From positions 620,001 through 684,000 of the forward strand of contig CP073041.1 of NCBI GenBank assembly GCA_025370055.1: a DNA stretch of 64,000 bases, in the 5' to 3' direction. Numbering within the stretch: position 1 is the stretch's first letter; the number at the start of each line of letters is the position of its first letter. The notes beneath the pieces are model-generated. The model ran no database searches. It was given only the letters and a program-made list of their open reading frames with translations, and had not been told where the DNA came from. This DNA is from Woronichinia naegeliana WA131 (GTDB lineage Bacteria; Cyanobacteriota; Cyanobacteriia; Cyanobacteriales; Microcystaceae). Both the position numbers and the translations under genes were made by a program. This document shows positions 1 to 9,614 of the stretch, one piece after another.

Positions 1-828
<828 letters not shown>

Positions 829-853
829 TTAGGAAAGACTTAAAAGTAAGATT

Positions 854-1321
854 TTAAGAGGAGTTTTCCAATTGTTTCATTTGTGCCCTGATCTCTTCTA
901 AACCTTCTTGTACGGCTCGATATTCTGGATCTTCAGATAAAAGACCGATGACATTATTATTTTGAACTAGAGTGGCTTCTTGAGCCAATTTTCTTTCTTC
1001 AGCACGTTTTTCTAATTCTGGTCTAGGATCAAAATTAAGACCAATGGTATTCAAAACAGAAAAAAGATCAGAATTGAACTCTAACACTGTTGTTATAAAA
1101 TTTGTTGCTTCTGGGCATAAAGCAACGATAATTCCCGCTAAGTAGTAACGATTTAAAAAAGCTATCATCTGACCATTATATTGGCTATATTCAATAAGAT
1201 TAGCTTTCTCCCTTAGTTGTAAAATTTTCTCTAAAACGAGAGGATTATTTTCATAAGCATCAAGAAGTTTTTCCCTGACTAGAGCTTTATAATCAATGTC
1301 AAAATTTACTTGGCCAGTCAT
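854..1321 (-). CDS. Small uncharacterised helical protein between chlL and chlN (copy 1)
   Basis: This 155-residue protein has no catalytic motif that I recognise. It is predicted to be mostly alpha-helical, with a hydrophobic centre (residues 55-75) and a charged C-terminal tail rich in Glu, Lys and Gln that could form a coiled coil. Small uncharacterised proteins are found beside chlL/chlN in other cyanobacteria, and a DUF5331-type assignment is possible but not certain. Its central segment resembles the 113-residue protein encoded at 1638-1979: both have a hydrophobic stretch, then a PE motif, an isoleucine-threonine-leucine helix, an LNS-like turn and a closing L-x-FDP motif. It lies 73 bases upstream of chlN on the same strand, so co-transcription is likely. 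Confidence 0.7.
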   Translation of the reverse strand: MTGQVNFDIDYKALVREKLLDAYENNPLVLEKILQLREKANLIEYSQYNGQMIAFLNRYYLAGIIVALCPEATNFITTVLEFNSDLFSVLNTIGLNFDPRPELEKRAEERKLAQEATLVQNNNVIGLLSEDPEYRAVQEGLEEIRAQMKQLENSS

Positions 1322-1347
1322 AATTCTTCAAAATAATAATGATTTTT

Positions 1348-1403
1348 GTAGGGGTTTGGTTTCCAAATCCAGAATCTATAAGGCTTGGAGACCAAGCCCC
1401 TAC
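1348..1403. repeat. Imperfect inverted repeat in the chlL-chlN interval
   Basis: The left arm GTAGGGGTTTGGTTTCC at 1348-1364 pairs with a right arm ending at 1403 with only two differences, both compatible with G-U pairing. A partial direct copy of the left arm follows at about 1417-1450. The structure lies between two small genes on the minus strand and could act as a processing or termination hairpin, or be a dispersed palindromic repeat. Confidence 0.6.
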
Positions 1404-1454
1404 CTTAGATTCCATAATTTTTGTAGGGTTTTGTTTTCCAAATCCAGAACTTAG

Positions 1455-1568
1455 TTAATTAATTTCCATAATTTCTTGTTTTAATTCTTGGATGACCTCC
1501 GGTGTACCGTGACGTAACAAAACAGAAATAGACTTTTCTGAACTTGAATTAGCTGATTCCTTGATCAT
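1455..1568 (-). CDS. Microprotein A (37 aa), paralogue of the one at 2148-2258
   Basis: A 37-codon reading frame runs from ATG at 1568 to TAA at 1455. The product begins MIKESANSSSEKSISVLLR and ends in a short amphipathic helix (VIQELKQEI). A second frame at 2148-2258 encodes a near-identical peptide. The nucleotide differences between the two are largely at third codon positions or give conservative changes (for example Glu/Gln and His/Gln), which suggests selection on the protein. Each copy precedes one of the two paralogous helical proteins on the minus strand. The function is unknown. The Ser-rich N-terminus and lack of a hydrophobic stretch suggest a soluble peptide. Confidence 0.55.
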   Translation of the reverse strand: MIKESANSSSEKSISVLLRHGTPEVIQELKQEIMEIN

Positions 1569-1637
1569 AACATTTGCAGCCCAATTTTAAAAATACTAAT
1601 TTTGCTCTAACATTAAGCAGTTACTGGTTACTAAATA

Positions 1638-1979
1638 TTAGAGTTCCGATTCCGATGAAGAGCCTGATTCTCTTCTTCTTAAAAAAGCTGGTATATTAGA
1701 TGTTGCCAATGGGTCAAAATCCAATTCTAAAGCCTTTACTACTAGATCGGGGCTATTAAGTTTTAATAAAAGAGTAATAAGCTCAAATGATTCTGGATTA
1801 AGACCTGCAATTGTTCCTAATATAAAAAGAGAATTTAAACGCAAACTATCATCTTGCAGTTTAATGACAACACTAGAATTTTCTAGTTCATTTAATTCCT
1901 TAATTGAGGCTGCATTTTTTTTGCAAAAACCTAGCCATTGTTCTTTTAGAGTTGTTTTAATGTTGTTGGAGATGTTCAT
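1638..1979 (-). CDS. Small uncharacterised helical protein between chlL and chlN (copy 2)
   Basis: This 113-residue protein is of unknown function. It has a hydrophobic helix pair around residues 48-85 (LFILGTIAGLNPESFELI) and a Ser/Arg/Glu-rich tail. The core shares the pattern L-x-x-I-x-x-L-x-PE, then an IT-x-LL helix, LNS and L-x-FDP with the 155-residue protein at 854-1321, so the two are likely tandem paralogues. It lacks the longer charged C-terminal extension of its partner. Microprotein genes precede both copies in the direction of transcription, which points to duplication of a two-gene unit. Confidence 0.6.
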   Translation of the reverse strand: MNISNNIKTTLKEQWLGFCKKNAASIKELNELENSSVVIKLQDDSLRLNSLFILGTIAGLNPESFELITLLLKLNSPDLVVKALELDFDPLATSNIPAFLRRRESGSSSESEL

Positions 1980-2019
1980 TGGTTAATCAATATAGTTGTT
2001 AATTTGAAAGTGAAGAGCG

Positions 2020-2158
2020 GAACAAAGGTATTTTGCCCCCTAGCCCCCCAATTCTGGAGTTGTCCTGCTTGAATGATTTGGTTGAGAACTTTTGGTGGAT
2101 CATTGATTACCTCGTCGTTAGTAAACCGCGAAACACGATAACTAAAATTAATTACTTA
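2020..2158 (-). pseudogene. C-terminal remnant of a DUF559-type (Vsr-like) endonuclease-domain protein
   Basis: The minus strand reads YRVSRFTNDEVINDPPKVL followed by NQII, which matches the closing segment of DUF559 proteins (usually a YxVLRFxNxEVxxN pattern followed by a helix). No start codon or upstream nuclease core is present, and a stop lies just upstream at 2156-2158. It is therefore a short relic. It partly overlaps the microprotein B frame. Confidence 0.5.
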
Positions 2159-2258
2159 GAATTTCTTGTTTTAACTGTTGAATAACCTCTGGTGTACCTT
2201 GACGCAATAAAACAGAAATAGATTTTTCTGAACCTGAATTAGCTGATTCATTGATCAT
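2148..2258 (-). CDS. Microprotein B (36 aa), paralogue of the one at 1455-1568
   Basis: The frame runs from ATG at 2258 to TAA at 2148. The peptide MINESANSGSEKSISVLLR plus a Gln/Lys-rich helix differs from microprotein A at only a few positions, although the flanking DNA is less similar. The nucleotide repeat extends a little upstream of both start codons, so this may be a recent duplication and selection on the protein is not proven. Confidence 0.5.
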   Translation of the reverse strand: MINESANSGSEKSISVLLRQGTPEVIQQLKQEILSN

Positions 2259-2276
2259 TACACTTTCAGCCCAATT

Positions 2277-2588
2277 TTAAAAATACTGATTCCGCTTAAC
2301 ATCTATCACTAGCATTAAAACAGGAATATTGGATTTTTTAAACTTGTCAAGTTCCGACACTTTAAAAGAATAAACCCCCTTAATCTCTTCCTCGGTGGCC
2401 TTAACCGTAATGGCGATCGTAACAGGACTTCCATCAGGCTTGAGAAAAAGAGCCATGTAATTAAAGAGAGGTTCAGGATGATCACCCGTATAAATTAAAT
2501 CATCAGGGGCAAGTTCAAATAAAAATTGTTTGGTAAGCAATTCACCCCTTTTGGTGATATACCAAGGCACTTCAGTTTTGGTCATCAT
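2277..2588 (-). CDS. Hypothetical protein, 103 aa, possible DUF4365-like fragment
   Basis: This soluble protein of 103 residues begins MMTKTEVPWYITKRGE. The alternation of beta-strand-like segments (APDDLIYTG; YMALFLKPDG; VTIAITVKAT; VLMLVIDVK) resembles the start of DUF4365/endonuclease-fold proteins that occur in toxin and defence contexts, but it is too short to assign. It lies between chlL and microprotein B on the minus strand. The frame stops at 2277, so it may be an N-terminal remnant of a longer gene. Confidence 0.45.
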   Translation of the reverse strand: MMTKTEVPWYITKRGELLTKQFLFELAPDDLIYTGDHPEPLFNYMALFLKPDGSPVTIAITVKATEEEIKGVYSFKVSELDKFKKSNIPVLMLVIDVKRNQYF

Positions 2589-2955
2589 AAAAACAAGAGG
2601 TTAGAATTATTCCCCCCTTTTTAAGGCTACCGTGTACACACAAGTTATAGAATCACCCATAGCTCCCCTTTGAAAGCTATCCATTACCCAGAAGTCTCTG
2701 AAACCCTTACTGAGTCTCGATCCCCCCCAACCCCCCTTAAAAAGGGGGGAGAAGATGAAAAGCTTGCTGTGTATGGCTTTGAGTTTTTTAATTAGGAGAT
2801 TTGCGTAACGAACAGCTTTGAAAGAGGGAAGACAAATTAAAGGTTTGAAGTCCCCCTTTTTAAGGGGGATTTAGGGGGATCAAACCTCAAAGCGTGTCTT
2901 TTTTTAAGATGTGTGTACACAGTAGCTTTTTAAGGGGGGTTAGGGGGGATCAAAC
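2589..2955. repeat. Gene-free spacer with C/G-rich palindromic repeats
   Basis: This 367-base gap between chlL and the next gene holds at least three copies of a CCCCCTTTTTAAGGGGG-type palindrome with a trailing TTTAGGGGGAT: an inverted variant at about 2720-2751, a standard copy at 2851-2880 and a truncated copy at about 2926-2953. A copy identical to 2851-2880 recurs at 62459-62488. The unit beside the chlL stop codon could terminate or stabilise its transcript. Confidence 0.7.
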
Positions 2956-3822
2956 TTAAACCATCATTAAATCTAATTCTCTTTCTGCTTTAACAGGAGC
3001 ATCCGCATTCAAATAGAAATCAGACAACAACGAGAATAAATCCCGATCCTGAGCATCTTTAGGAACCACCCCTTCCGGTTGCGACAAAATTTGATCCGCA
3101 ATATTCAAATAATAATCACAAACATAATTCAAAGAAGAATCAGTTTCCGCCATTTCAAATAAGGTTTTACCCTTCACCCGCGAAACCCGAATATCTTCAA
3201 TTAAGGGCAGAACTTCTAATACTGGCATCGGCACAGCTTCTAAATATTTATCAATTAAATCCCGCTTAGAAGTGCGATTACCAATTAAACCTGCCAACCG
3301 TAACGGATGAGTCCGCGCTTTTTCTCGAACCGAAGCCGCAATGCGATTGGCTGCAAACAAAGCATCAAAACCATTGTCCGTCACGATCAAACAATAGTCT
3401 GCATAGTTCAAGGGAGCCGCAAAACCGCCACAAACCACATCTCCCAAAACATCAAACAAAATGACATCGTACTCATCAAAAGCATTTAACTCCTTGAGTA
3501 GCTTGACCGTTTCACCAACCACATAACCGCCACAACCCGCACCGGCTGGAGGGCCACCCGCTTCCACACAGTCCACACCCGCATAACCCTTGTAGATCAC
3601 ATCTTCGGGCCAAATATCTTCGTAGTGGAAATCCTTTTCCTGAAGGGTGTCAATAATCGTCGGAATCAGAAAACCTGTCAGGGTAAAAGTGCTGTCGTGC
3701 TTGGGATCGCAACCAATCTGTAATACTTTTTTGCCCCGTTTAGCCAGAGCGGTGGAGATGTTGCAGCTAGTCGTGGATTTGCCGATGCCGCCTTTTCCGT
3801 AAACTGCGAGTGTTAAAGTCAA
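2956..3822 (-). CDS. chlL: ChlL, light-independent protochlorophyllide reductase iron protein
   Basis: This is the nitrogenase Fe-protein-like ATPase that delivers electrons to ChlN-ChlB. It is full length at 288 residues. The P-loop GKGGIGKST is at residues 9-17, and the cysteines that bridge the homodimer's [4Fe-4S] cluster are Cys97 (GAGCGGY) and Cys131 (GDVVCGGF). The start is the TTG at 3820-3822, which gives the family's conserved [13 protein letters not shown]-terminus. It is preceded by an AGGAGA ribosome-binding site about 8 bases upstream, and no ATG fits. The gene heads a minus-strand run leading to chlN. Confidence 0.97.
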   Translation of the reverse strand: MTLTLAVYGKGGIGKSTTSCNISTALAKRGKKVLQIGCDPKHDSTFTLTGFLIPTIIDTLQEKDFHYEDIWPEDVIYKGYAGVDCVEAGGPPAGAGCGGYVVGETVKLLKELNAFDEYDVILFDVLGDVVCGGFAAPLNYADYCLIVTDNGFDALFAANRIAASVREKARTHPLRLAGLIGNRTSKRDLIDKYLEAVPMPVLEVLPLIEDIRVSRVKGKTLFEMAETDSSLNYVCDYYLNIADQILSQPEGVVPKDAQDRDLFSLLSDFYLNADAPVKAERELDLMMV

Positions 3823-4292
3823 GGTCTTTCTCCTGTGGTTGTTAAGTCAATCTCAATATCTGCATTATTGACCAAGAACCTCATTAAGCAAAGGGGGAGG
3901 ATAATCAAATGGCAGTCTAATCAAGCGCAAATAGAAGCTATAAGGCTTTATTTTTACTTTCAAGACCTAAAAATCAATATTTATCTAATTTTTAGCTAAA
4001 AAACAAAATTGCTTATTTTATTTACAATAAATAAAAACAAAAAGCAAAAAAATCCATGCAATACATAAAAACGCTTTATTTTTACTCAGGCAAAAATTCT
4101 CAAGCAAACGAGGGATCAGGCATTAGAAGCGATCGCCGACCTTTCTCTCGATTGTGCTAATAGACTTAAGACTATGGACTAGGTAGCAAAAGGCAAGGGA
4201 AAAACCTGAAGACAGTGGTGATTTAGACCCCTTCAGAAGCATTTGTTAAAAATTATAAACTTTGTCCAAAATCCCTTTTTACTTAACAGAAC
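3823..4292. other. Intergenic region upstream of chlL
   Basis: These 470 bases are AT-rich, with long A/T tracts at about 3950-4075 and one HIP1-like GCGATCGCC near 4130. They must contain the chlL promoter and the end of the neighbouring transcript, but I could not identify a specific promoter, operator or riboswitch. There is no credible reading frame. Confidence 0.5.
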
Positions 4293-4982
4293 TTAACGCA
4301 AACGGCGACGATTGGGACGGCGAGTAGGGGCATCCTGACGATTTTGGCCGAGCTTGGCACTGATATCCTTGAACAAATCCCGCCGCAGATAGGGATAATC
4401 ACCCACCCACAGATCAAACTGGGGAAGATAAAGGTCGGTAATCTTATCAATCCGTTCCAGTTCGGGCTGTTTCGACAACACTAATAATTCCGCCACTTGA
4501 CCAGGCGAGATCGGCTTATACAGGCGTTTGACTGGAGCCTGCACTGTTACTCGAAATCCTTCGCGATCGCCGACTTCAATATTGATGCGCTTTTCAAAAT
4601 TCTCAATAATTTCTAAACGGCCAAAGCGATCGGCCTGTTGATCTTCTCTGACAACCTTCTCGGTGATGTAAACATCCAAGACTCGACCCCGCCAAAAGCC
4701 TGCATAGGGAAAACGCCGATAGGAATTATTTCGCACACTGGCCACATAAATCGGTGACCAAAACCAATACAAACCGCCAATAATAAAGCAAATTAACTGT
4801 AAGCCCTCCGCACCACTACCAAAAACCAGCCCAACCAGCCAAATACTAACCACAATCAGCAAAGAAATGAGCAAACGGCTAAGTAAATCCTTCGATTGAC
4901 CCCAGGCAAATTTATATTGCGCTCCAGTGGCAATCAGAGGAATAACTTGTTCAAAGGTTTCGCGGGTTAGAGGAACGAGCAT
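4293..4982 (-). CDS. Conserved cyanobacterial membrane protein, two TM helices
   Basis: The protein has 229 residues. Two hydrophobic helices at about residues 37-55 and 60-80 (LISLLIVVSIWLVGLVFG and LQLICFIIGGLYWFWSP) are followed by a soluble C-terminal domain of mixed strand/helix character and a basic Arg-rich tail. Related cyanobacterial proteins are often labelled as phosphate transporter permeases, but nothing here supports transport: there is no multi-span core. The function is unknown; it may be a membrane-anchored accessory protein. An IS4-type element sits 66 bases upstream of its start and could have displaced its promoter. Confidence 0.7.
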   Translation of the reverse strand: MLVPLTRETFEQVIPLIATGAQYKFAWGQSKDLLSRLLISLLIVVSIWLVGLVFGSGAEGLQLICFIIGGLYWFWSPIYVASVRNNSYRRFPYAGFWRGRVLDVYITEKVVREDQQADRFGRLEIIENFEKRINIEVGDREGFRVTVQAPVKRLYKPISPGQVAELLVLSKQPELERIDKITDLYLPQFDLWVGDYPYLRRDLFKDISAKLGQNRQDAPTRRPNRRRLR

Positions 4983-5047
4983 TTTGAATGAGTGAATAGT
5001 TGATAGTGAATAGTTGATAATTAGTTTTGTAGGGGCGTAAGGCTTAC

Positions 5048-6496
5048 CATCCGTGTCAACTTAAAGGAATGGGTTCCCAAATTTGTTGATTGAGAGCGGC
5101 CTTTTCTCGATGTCGCTTTCTCTCAGCTTTGACCAAACCAAATAACTTAGCACGTTCAGCCAGATAGGTTACTGTATCAGGCTTTTCTCCTCTAGCAATA
5201 GCCTTCGCTACATAGTATAGACTCCGAAACACCATCTCTACTGAGATTTTTTCTTTCGGTTGATTTAGAGCAATCGCCACTTCCCCTACCAATTGATTTA
5301 AGACCGTATAGAAAATCAAAGTGCAAATAATCTGGATTTGGACACCATTCTTATTCCCTACCCATAAATAGGCTAGTCCTAAAAGTCTTTTCGTTAATAA
5401 AAAGGCTTCTTCGATTGTCCATCGTCTTCGATATAAATCACAGACCTCTTCGGCGGACAGTTGTTCGGGAGACAACACATTTGTTAAATACTGATACCAG
5501 ATTGTTCCCCATAATACTGAGACTAATCTCACCGGATGCTTGCAAGGATTAGAACGGTAATTTCCCATAATGATAATCTCATCTCTGTAATGACTACCTT
5601 GAGACAATACTTGTTTGGTTTTGTAAGATGTACCCGCTCTAAATCTGGTTAGAAAAAACTTTTTAGCTTCTGTTAACAAATCAAACCACACAAAGCTAAA
5701 AAATCCCATATCTACGAGAATTAAACCATTTTCTGGTAATTTAGCTGCCAATTCTTCACACCATATTTTATCATTTGATTTATCATTTTCTGTGTACCAT
5801 AAAGTAACGGGTCTTTGGGTAAAGGCTTCCACTACCATCATTATTTTACCCCCCAATTTACTCTTTTCTTCTTTACTTATTTTCATATTTTTCCTTATCT
5901 GCTCTAGCGTTGAGCCATCTGCTATCCACACTGCACTAAACTTTTCTCTTATTTTTTCCCATTTTTCTCCTACTTGGAGCTTCTTCCCTTTTTCGGCTGC
6001 TTTTTCTAACACTCCTTTTAGTAATATTGCAAATATTTCGGCTGGCACATTCATCATTCTTTTTGATACTGCCTGTTTGCTTACTTTTAATGATGCTACC
6101 CATAGCAATCCCTCTTCCTCTAACAGTCTTACCGCTTCACTTATACCCGCTATTTGACGATACACTATACTTAACACTAATGCCACCATTACTGGTAAAT
6201 TTAGCACCCTATCTCTCATCATTTTCTCATGAGTTCCCTGTAAATATTTTAATGGTGTAAACATTGTGGGTTCTAGTAATTCAAACAACTCTTTTGTTAT
6301 TTCAGGGATTTCTACCCCTGGCTGATTTGTCTTACGACGTAAGTCTGGGTTTCCTTTTCTCCGAGGATGTTGTCTTGCCATTTGTTTTTTGCTCACTTTT
6401 TTATATACTAACCTTTTTTTCAGCCTACTCTTACTTCCGCCTGCTTTTAGGCTAATCTTTTGTGAGTAGGCATTTTGGCTTAAGTTGACACCAATG
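5048..6496 (-). mobile_element. IS4-type insertion sequence, copy 1 (1449 bp, 9-bp TSD)
   Basis: The ends are imperfect inverted repeats, CATCCGTGTCAACTTAA at the left and TTAAGTTGACACCAATG at the right. A 9-bp target duplication AAGGCTTAC flanks the element (5039-5047 and 6497-6505). The second copy, at 26359-27807, has the same length and ends and its own 9-bp duplication. Confidence 0.95.
5056..6396 (-). CDS. IS4-family DDE transposase, intact copy
   Basis: This transposase has up to 446 residues. The open frame begins with GTG at 6396, but the ATG five codons further in (MARQHPRRKG) is an equally plausible start. DDE-type features are visible: IADGS around the first Asp, LVDMGFFSF near the second, and the RRRWTIEEAFLLTKR segment carrying the catalytic Glu (the Y-x2-RW-x2-E type motif of IS4 elements). 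The N-terminal 60 residues are basic and likely bind the ends. No frameshift or stop is present, so this copy may be the active source of the defective copy at 26459-27799. Confidence 0.9.
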   Translation of the reverse strand: MSKKQMARQHPRRKGNPDLRRKTNQPGVEIPEITKELFELLEPTMFTPLKYLQGTHEKMMRDRVLNLPVMVALVLSIVYRQIAGISEAVRLLEEEGLLWVASLKVSKQAVSKRMMNVPAEIFAILLKGVLEKAAEKGKKLQVGEKWEKIREKFSAVWIADGSTLEQIRKNMKISKEEKSKLGGKIMMVVEAFTQRPVTLWYTENDKSNDKIWCEELAAKLPENGLILVDMGFFSFVWFDLLTEAKKFFLTRFRAGTSYKTKQVLSQGSHYRDEIIIMGNYRSNPCKHPVRLVSVLWGTIWYQYLTNVLSPEQLSAEEVCDLYRRRWTIEEAFLLTKRLLGLAYLWVGNKNGVQIQIICTLIFYTVLNQLVGEVAIALNQPKEKISVEMVFRSLYYVAKAIARGEKPDTVTYLAERAKLFGLVKAERKRHREKAALNQQIWEPIPLS

Positions 6497-6606
6497 AAGG
6501 CTTACGCCCAATAGCATATTCAAGGCTTGCACTTATACCCAATTAGGATATTAGTTGATTGGATGATCAGATGTTAGATGAACAATTTGATAAACATAGT
6601 ATATTG

Positions 6607-8298
6607 CTATATTGTGTCCGCATTAACAAGCTGCCATTGGCCATGACCTAATAATTTCAAAAGGTAATAGTGATAGGGAATAACGGTGGGACGATGGGCA
6701 ACACTAATATAGTTGATTTGGGAAGAAACTAAGAGGTCATAAAGTCGTTTTTCATTATCCACATCTAAAGCACTAGTAGCTTCATCTAAAATAGCGTAGC
6801 GGGGTTCACTTAACAGTAATCTGGCAAATCCTAAACGTTGCTGTTCACCTAAAGAGAGTACGTCAGCCCAATTTAATTCTGTTTCTAAACCGCCCACTCG
6901 TTCAATTAAATCACCTAAATTGACTTTTTCTAAGGTTGCTTGTAAGGTTTCCAGACTCAGATCACGACTAGTATGGGGATATAATAATTGGGCGCGTAAG
7001 GAGCCGAGAATCATATAGGGTCGTTGGGGTAAAAACATAATTTCTGCCAACTGGGGACGCAAAATTTCTCCTGAACCCTGATTCCATAATCCGGCGATCG
7101 CCCTTAAGAGAGAGCTTTTACCCACCCCAGAAGGCCCCATGATTAATAATCCCTGATCGGTGGGGACATTAAACGAAAGATTCTCAACCAATTCTTTACT
7201 TTGATTGGGCGTAATGACGGTGACATCTGCGAGAGCTAAATGATCGGCAGTTTGATAATTGATCCGAGTAAGATCAGATTGTTCTTGTCTTTTTTCCAAG
7301 GCTGATTGAAAGGTTCCTAAACGTTTAATAACCGCCGCAAATCCGGTCAAATCTTGAAATGAATTAGCAAACCAAGTAAAGACACTAGATACTGAACCAA
7401 AGGCAATTCCGGCTTGGGTAATATCACCGTAGGCAATTTCGCCTTTAAAAAAGAGAGGAGCTAAAACGAGGACAGGTACTAAAGAAGAAATATAGCCTAA
7501 AATGAAAGTAAAAGCGGTTAAGCTACTATCCGGTAAAACAATTTTGTGTAAAACCGACATGACTTTTCTGAAGCGATCGCTGACCAAGTTAAATTCCTGT
7601 TCTTCACCCTGATAAAAAGCAATAGATTCACTATTATCCCTGATATGAACTAAGCCATAACGAAAATCGGCTTGACGTTGTAAATTTTGAAAGTTTAACG
7701 GAGTTAATACTCGTCCTAAAAAGTAACTAATCAAGGTTTGTAGCGCAGCCGAAGCGATCGCCACCCAAACTAAAAAACTGCCTAAAGACCAAAGGACACC
7801 AATAAATAAAACTCCCCCTAACAAAGTATCACCAAAATCTAGGGTAAATTTCAGGGTACTTTCCACAAAACTATTAATATCATCGGCAATACGCTGATCA
7901 GGATTATCAATGGTTTTATTCGTATTAATTTTATAGAAATTTTGATTACTAAAATAATGTTCTAAAAAATTAAAGGTTAACCAATTACGCCAATACAAAA
8001 CTAGCTTCTGTTGGGCATAATTGCGGAGCACCAAAACGGTGATGACGATTACCCCCATTTTGGCAATGTTGATAATATCTTGATGAAACTCGGCCGCTTT
8101 CTTCTCCGTTAAATGACTTAACAAAGACTTCTGGACTTCACTAAATCCAACAAATAAATTATTACTAGCAATAATACAAACTATTAAAAAAAGTAGAATA
8201 GCGATCGCTTGCCACTTTTCCGACGATAACCAGTATCGTTTAGCGACTTGAAAAAACCAAACTAAAAATTGTTGAAACTGTTGCCAGCGTTTTAGCAT
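6607..8298 (-). CDS. ABC transporter, fused permease-ATPase (SbmA/YddA type)
   Basis: The protein has 563 residues. The N-terminal half holds about six membrane helices (residues 25-320), and the C-terminal half is an ABC ATPase. It contains a Walker A (GPSGVGKSS), a Q-loop region (FLPQRPYM), a signature LSLGEQQRLGFARLLL, a Walker B (YAILDEATSALD) and an H-loop (SVAHRP). The shape, with a long leader, a HQDIINIAKMG segment and the Q-loop sequence, matches the ABC_membrane_2 group that includes SbmA/BacA/YddA and peroxisomal-type transporters. Substrates of such proteins include peptides, vitamins and acyl compounds; none can be named here. It works as a homodimer in the inner membrane. It stands alone on the minus strand. 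Confidence 0.88.
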   Translation of the reverse strand: MLKRWQQFQQFLVWFFQVAKRYWLSSEKWQAIAILLFLIVCIIASNNLFVGFSEVQKSLLSHLTEKKAAEFHQDIINIAKMGVIVITVLVLRNYAQQKLVLYWRNWLTFNFLEHYFSNQNFYKINTNKTIDNPDQRIADDINSFVESTLKFTLDFGDTLLGGVLFIGVLWSLGSFLVWVAIASAALQTLISYFLGRVLTPLNFQNLQRQADFRYGLVHIRDNSESIAFYQGEEQEFNLVSDRFRKVMSVLHKIVLPDSSLTAFTFILGYISSLVPVLVLAPLFFKGEIAYGDITQAGIAFGSVSSVFTWFANSFQDLTGFAAVIKRLGTFQSALEKRQEQSDLTRINYQTADHLALADVTVITPNQSKELVENLSFNVPTDQGLLIMGPSGVGKSSLLRAIAGLWNQGSGEILRPQLAEIMFLPQRPYMILGSLRAQLLYPHTSRDLSLETLQATLEKVNLGDLIERVGGLETELNWADVLSLGEQQRLGFARLLLSEPRYAILDEATSALDVDNEKRLYDLLVSSQINYISVAHRPTVIPYHYYLLKLLGHGQWQLVNADTI

Positions 8299-8363
8299 TC
8301 TGAGTCCATACTCCCTGAGATTGATTGAAAACGATTTAAAAACTTACTGGATAACCTTAAAAA

Positions 8364-9137
8364 TCAGGAAAGATGATCAGGATCGATCCCTAATTCCCGT
8401 AAACGAGCCGCCAATTTTTCAGATCGTTCTTTTTCTTGTTGAAGTTGTAAGGTTAGCGTTTGAGCGACTAATCTTTCCTGTTCTGCTTTTTCATGGCCCG
8501 TTGGTAATAAATTCCCCTGACTATCCCACCAACGCAACCAGGGTAATTCCCAATTTTGGTATAGGCCCTGCCAGATACCCAATTCCACTCCTAATTCTGG
8601 AATGGGATAATGACCCCGATCATTCGCTTCTACTAATTGATAGGAATTTTCCTGTAGGTGATAAACTTCAACCCTAGCTAAAGTCACTTCATAAATGGCA
8701 TAAAAAGCCGGTCGAATCACCGTTTCATAAATCCAAAACTTGCCGCGCCAGGGGGTTCGATCTCGTTCTTCAGAGCCATTACCTGAAACAAATTCAATGG
8801 CAATTAAAGGGGGAATAGATTCGCGCCATAAGACATAGGAACGCCGTACCACACCATCTAAATCGGGAGGCACATTCGGCACATAGAACCAATCGGGGGC
8901 TTCGGCTCCTTTTTCGGGTGGATCGGTCATTTTCCAATAGATTCCCGAATCCTGGCCAATACAATACTGTCCGTCAGGATGAATTTTTTGCAAAACGGGG
9001 GTAATGGTATCGGTGAGTAAAATACCCTGGGGATGTTCTTGAAAATTTTTCACAAAAGTTCCGTCCGATTCAGGCAATTGGGTATGGTCGGGAAAGGGCA
9101 GGGGGGGATCTGCGGTAAAGGCGATCGCTTTAGTCAT
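8364..9137 (-). CDS. Uma2 family (DUF820) putative endonuclease
   Basis: I chose the ATG at 9137 (MTKAIAFTADPPLP), giving 257 residues, because a GAGG ribosome-binding sequence lies about 10 bases upstream and Uma2 proteins begin here. The open frame itself continues to 9188. The core is a PD-(D/E)XK-like fold: the APDWFYVPNV strand with Asp, the PLIAIEFVSG strand with Glu, and later a RPAFYAIYEV segment. The C-terminus is a Gln/Glu-rich coiled coil (residues 215-245) and ends in the LGIDPD motif seen in many cyanobacterial members. Uma2 proteins are abundant in cyanobacteria and their role is not settled. It is divergent from the second Uma2 gene starting at 9285. Confidence 0.85.
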   Translation of the reverse strand: MTKAIAFTADPPLPFPDHTQLPESDGTFVKNFQEHPQGILLTDTITPVLQKIHPDGQYCIGQDSGIYWKMTDPPEKGAEAPDWFYVPNVPPDLDGVVRRSYVLWRESIPPLIAIEFVSGNGSEERDRTPWRGKFWIYETVIRPAFYAIYEVTLARVEVYHLQENSYQLVEANDRGHYPIPELGVELGIWQGLYQNWELPWLRWWDSQGNLLPTGHEKAEQERLVAQTLTLQLQQEKERSEKLAARLRELGIDPDHLS

Positions 9138-9284
9138 CAGCCAAGTCCTCAAAGTTATGGTCGCATCAATACTGACATTGCCAACCATTGTATCTTGTGT
9201 CTCACCAATGGGCTTTTAGCAGGCGATCGCCGTTGGATTTCGCTAAAATCAGGACAAATAGAATTTAAAAACAGAAACCATCCG

Positions 9285-9614
9285 ATGACAGCCCTCTCAC
9301 CTCCCGTAATTGCACCCACCCCAGTCAAGCTCTGGACAGATGCAGAATTTATGGCCCTTCCCGATGATGGCCATCATTACGAAATTGTGAATGGAGAATT
9401 AATTGATATGGGCAATTCAGGGGCATTACATGGCTACATTTGCAGTTTGTTATTAGTCGCTTTAGGGAGTTATATTGTCCCGAAAAAATTGGGCGTTATC
9501 CTCGATTCCAGCACGGCTTTTAAAATGAAAAATGGGAATAGACGGTCTCCCGATATTGCTTTTTTTGCTAAAGAACGTTTGCAAGGAATGAAAACACTGC
9601 CCTCTGGTTATTTA
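9285..9614 (+). pseudogene. Uma2 family gene, 5' fragment, interrupted by an IS5-like element
   Basis: The reading frame begins at ATG 9285 (MTALSPPVIAPTP) and gives the usual Uma2 N-terminus: a LWTDAEFMALPDDG motif, YEIVNGELIDMG, and the RRSPDIAFF strand with the active-site Asp. It is broken after SGYL at 9614 by an insertion sequence. Removing this element, the next one and one copy of each 6-bp duplication restores a continuous frame of 196 codons plus stop (9285-9614, 11309-11423, 13118-13263). Confidence 0.9.
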
